DNA of 64,000 nucleotides. Source: Amaurobius ferox. Taxonomy: Eukaryota > Arthropoda > Arachnida > Araneae > Amaurobiidae. Under the pieces are notes generated by a model. The model made no database searches. It was not told the DNA's origin and saw only the letters and a list, made by a program, of their open reading frames with translations. Each line of letters starts with the position of its first letter. The stretch's first letter is position 1. Below are positions 1 to 64,000 of the stretch, one piece after another. The translations under genes were made by a program, and so were the position numbers. The stretch is taken from NCBI GenBank assembly GCA_951213105.1, contig OX578147.1, forward strand, positions 127,394,822-127,458,821. Reading direction: 5' to 3'.

Positions 1-1350
1 TTTTATATTTTGATTTTATTGGATTGTGTTTATATTGACAATTGTTTTTTTGTCTTTTATATGCAATATGATGTTTTTTCTATGTGTTTGATTATACTAT
101 AGGAGGAAACTTCTGTTTTCAGAGGTTAGTTTTTAGTAGCTGGAAGGAAAGCAGATTGCACTCCAGCACATTTTGATTTTGCCTTATGGTTTTGTTTGTA
201 AAATTGAATTTTTTAATTTGATTTTTTAATTTTAAAATTTTTTAAATTTGTGGATTTTTGATGTTTTAATGGGGAAATGGAGGTAATTTTTGGAAAGGCG
301 TATTGCATTGGTAATTTGCTTAATGTTTTTGATGGTAAATTTTTTAAAAAAAAAAGTTTTAAATTTTTGAAATTTTGAAATTTTAATTTTTGGATTTTGG
401 AATTTTTAATGGGGAAATGGAGGTATATTGTCGCATGGTAAACCCATGAGCCAATATTTTCGGGAATGCGACCTAGAGTCTTCTTATTTATTTTGGGGGT
501 CAGCCTTTTCGTTCGGCCATCTGCACTCGAAATAGAAAACCTGGATGTCGAAGCTGCTTTGGATCTCGGATTCGTACCGAAAGATTTAACGGGCGTCCTG
601 TCCTTTTCGGAAGGGTCATAGGGTCCTCGGCGACTTTGAATTAGTGGCCGAAGGAATATCAGTTTCGCAGGGGCTTGAGAAGGGGCTTTTTGTTTTTGGA
701 AGGCCTAAAGCCAATGGCGGTGCTTTGGGGTCAAGGGGTTAAGACCCTGAATCCAATGGGATGTTTGTATGCGCCTCAGGGGCGTGTTTTAAATTCTTGG
801 AGAGAGAGAGTTTTTGAGAAATTTGAAAAAGGGGAGCGAGGGAGAAGTTTTGGCGTTGTGAGTGAGAACAGATACTCCAGCAGCATTGTCCTCAACCATG
901 AGAGGCTGTTCATTCAGCGAATGCTCGGTGAGTTCCACATTTAAGGGCCTATGCCCGATTTGCATATTTTCTCTCTCTCTCTCCGGATTTAAGGATATTT
1001 AAAATATTGCATAGGATTGTTTAAATTTAATTTTTAATTACCATCTTTCACATTTTAGTCTATGAGACTACATATACGTTTGTAATTGTTTATTTATTAT
1101 CTTAAAGGGGTATACTTTCCATTTTGAATATTTTGAATCAATTTTGTTGTAAATATTTTATATAGTGTAAATAAATTAATGTTTGTAAATACACATAAAG
1201 ACACACGGCCTTTTTTCTTCTTCGCGCTCTTACCGGGCGTGTCCTAAAAAGGAAGTTACCTTAGGACATTACCTGAATCTGGCTATGAAACAAATTCGTC
1301 AGCAGAAAAAAAAAATTAATGAGGAACTTTTAAAGAGTGTAAGAAAATGG
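1..1350. other. Unrecognised sequence at the window edge
   Basis: 460-960 is less AT-rich than its surroundings and has an 89-codon plus frame (675-944) with no family resemblance; it could be a repeat body. The rest is T-rich with 'aatggggaaatggaggta' repeated near 270 and 408. No exon of the main gene was found here. Confidence 0.35.
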
Positions 1351-1366
1351 AAACTGTTATACTCAC

Positions 1367-63930
<62,564 letters not shown>

Positions 63931-64000
63931 CTAAAATAGTGACATATTTTAATCATACAAAATTTCTGGAGTACATAAACGAAATACAAATTTTTGGAGT

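Noticed and set aside
675..944. 89-codon plus frame near the left edge
   Set aside because: No recognisable domain or splice context; possibly a repeat body.

Overview
This is AT-rich, repeat-rich animal nuclear DNA, not bacterial or organellar. It contains GT-AG introns, long (TA)n and (CA)n microsatellites, tRNA-derived SINE-like repeats, non-LTR and LTR retrotransposon debris, a Penelope-like element and several cut-and-paste DNA transposons. Peritrophin-type chitin-binding exons point to an arthropod. The permuted Penelope-like element (Naiad type) and the general repeat style fit a chelicerate, perhaps a spider; this is inference.

The only host gene I can support runs through nearly the whole window on the minus strand and is open at both ends, with no start or stop codon seen. 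It is a mosaic of about 48 small exons. All of them are phase 1-1, so any one can be skipped or duplicated without shifting the frame. In transcription order (high to low coordinates) they are: (i) array A, at least 13 exons of exactly 39 nt encoding KPKPPPGYDEP-like repeats (63930 to 46181), broken up by transposons; (ii) four 189-nt CBM14 (peritrophin-A) exons and one Lys-rich 39-nt exon (42542 to 39488); (iii) scattered linker exons and two Cys-rich exons with a CPxC ending that recalls antistasin (37527 to 21684); (iv) array B, 17 exons of exactly 39 nt encoding PRPTPGGEGPG-like repeats at a strict spacing of about 221 bp (12375 to 8318); (v) a fifth CBM14 exon (7533 to 7345); (vi) six exons of increasingly acidic character (6364 to 1367). 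The likely product is a secreted, chitin-binding, proline-rich matrix or cuticle-type protein. That role is inferred from domain content alone.

The introns hold mobile DNA. Main elements: a DDE transposon with CAGGGTGATTC termini (2926-3676, second copy 32026-32596), a 5'-truncated LINE with RNase H (13006-15045), a broken Tc1-like transposon (15759-17140), a decayed Ty3/gypsy protease region (20040-20920), a LINE ORF1 with three zinc knuckles (24543-26394), a terminal-inverted-repeat element (30078-30468), a near-perfect 0.8-kb palindrome (32828-33614), a LINE fragment (42749-43110), a gypsy integrase fragment (44170-44440) and a frameshifted Penelope-like element with its endonuclease upstream of the reverse transcriptase (54430-57110). 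Two unclassified repeat families, R1 (about 0.9 kb) and R2 (about 1.2 kb), recur several times. One CBM14 exon appears to have been copied about 32 kb within the locus between two R1 ends.
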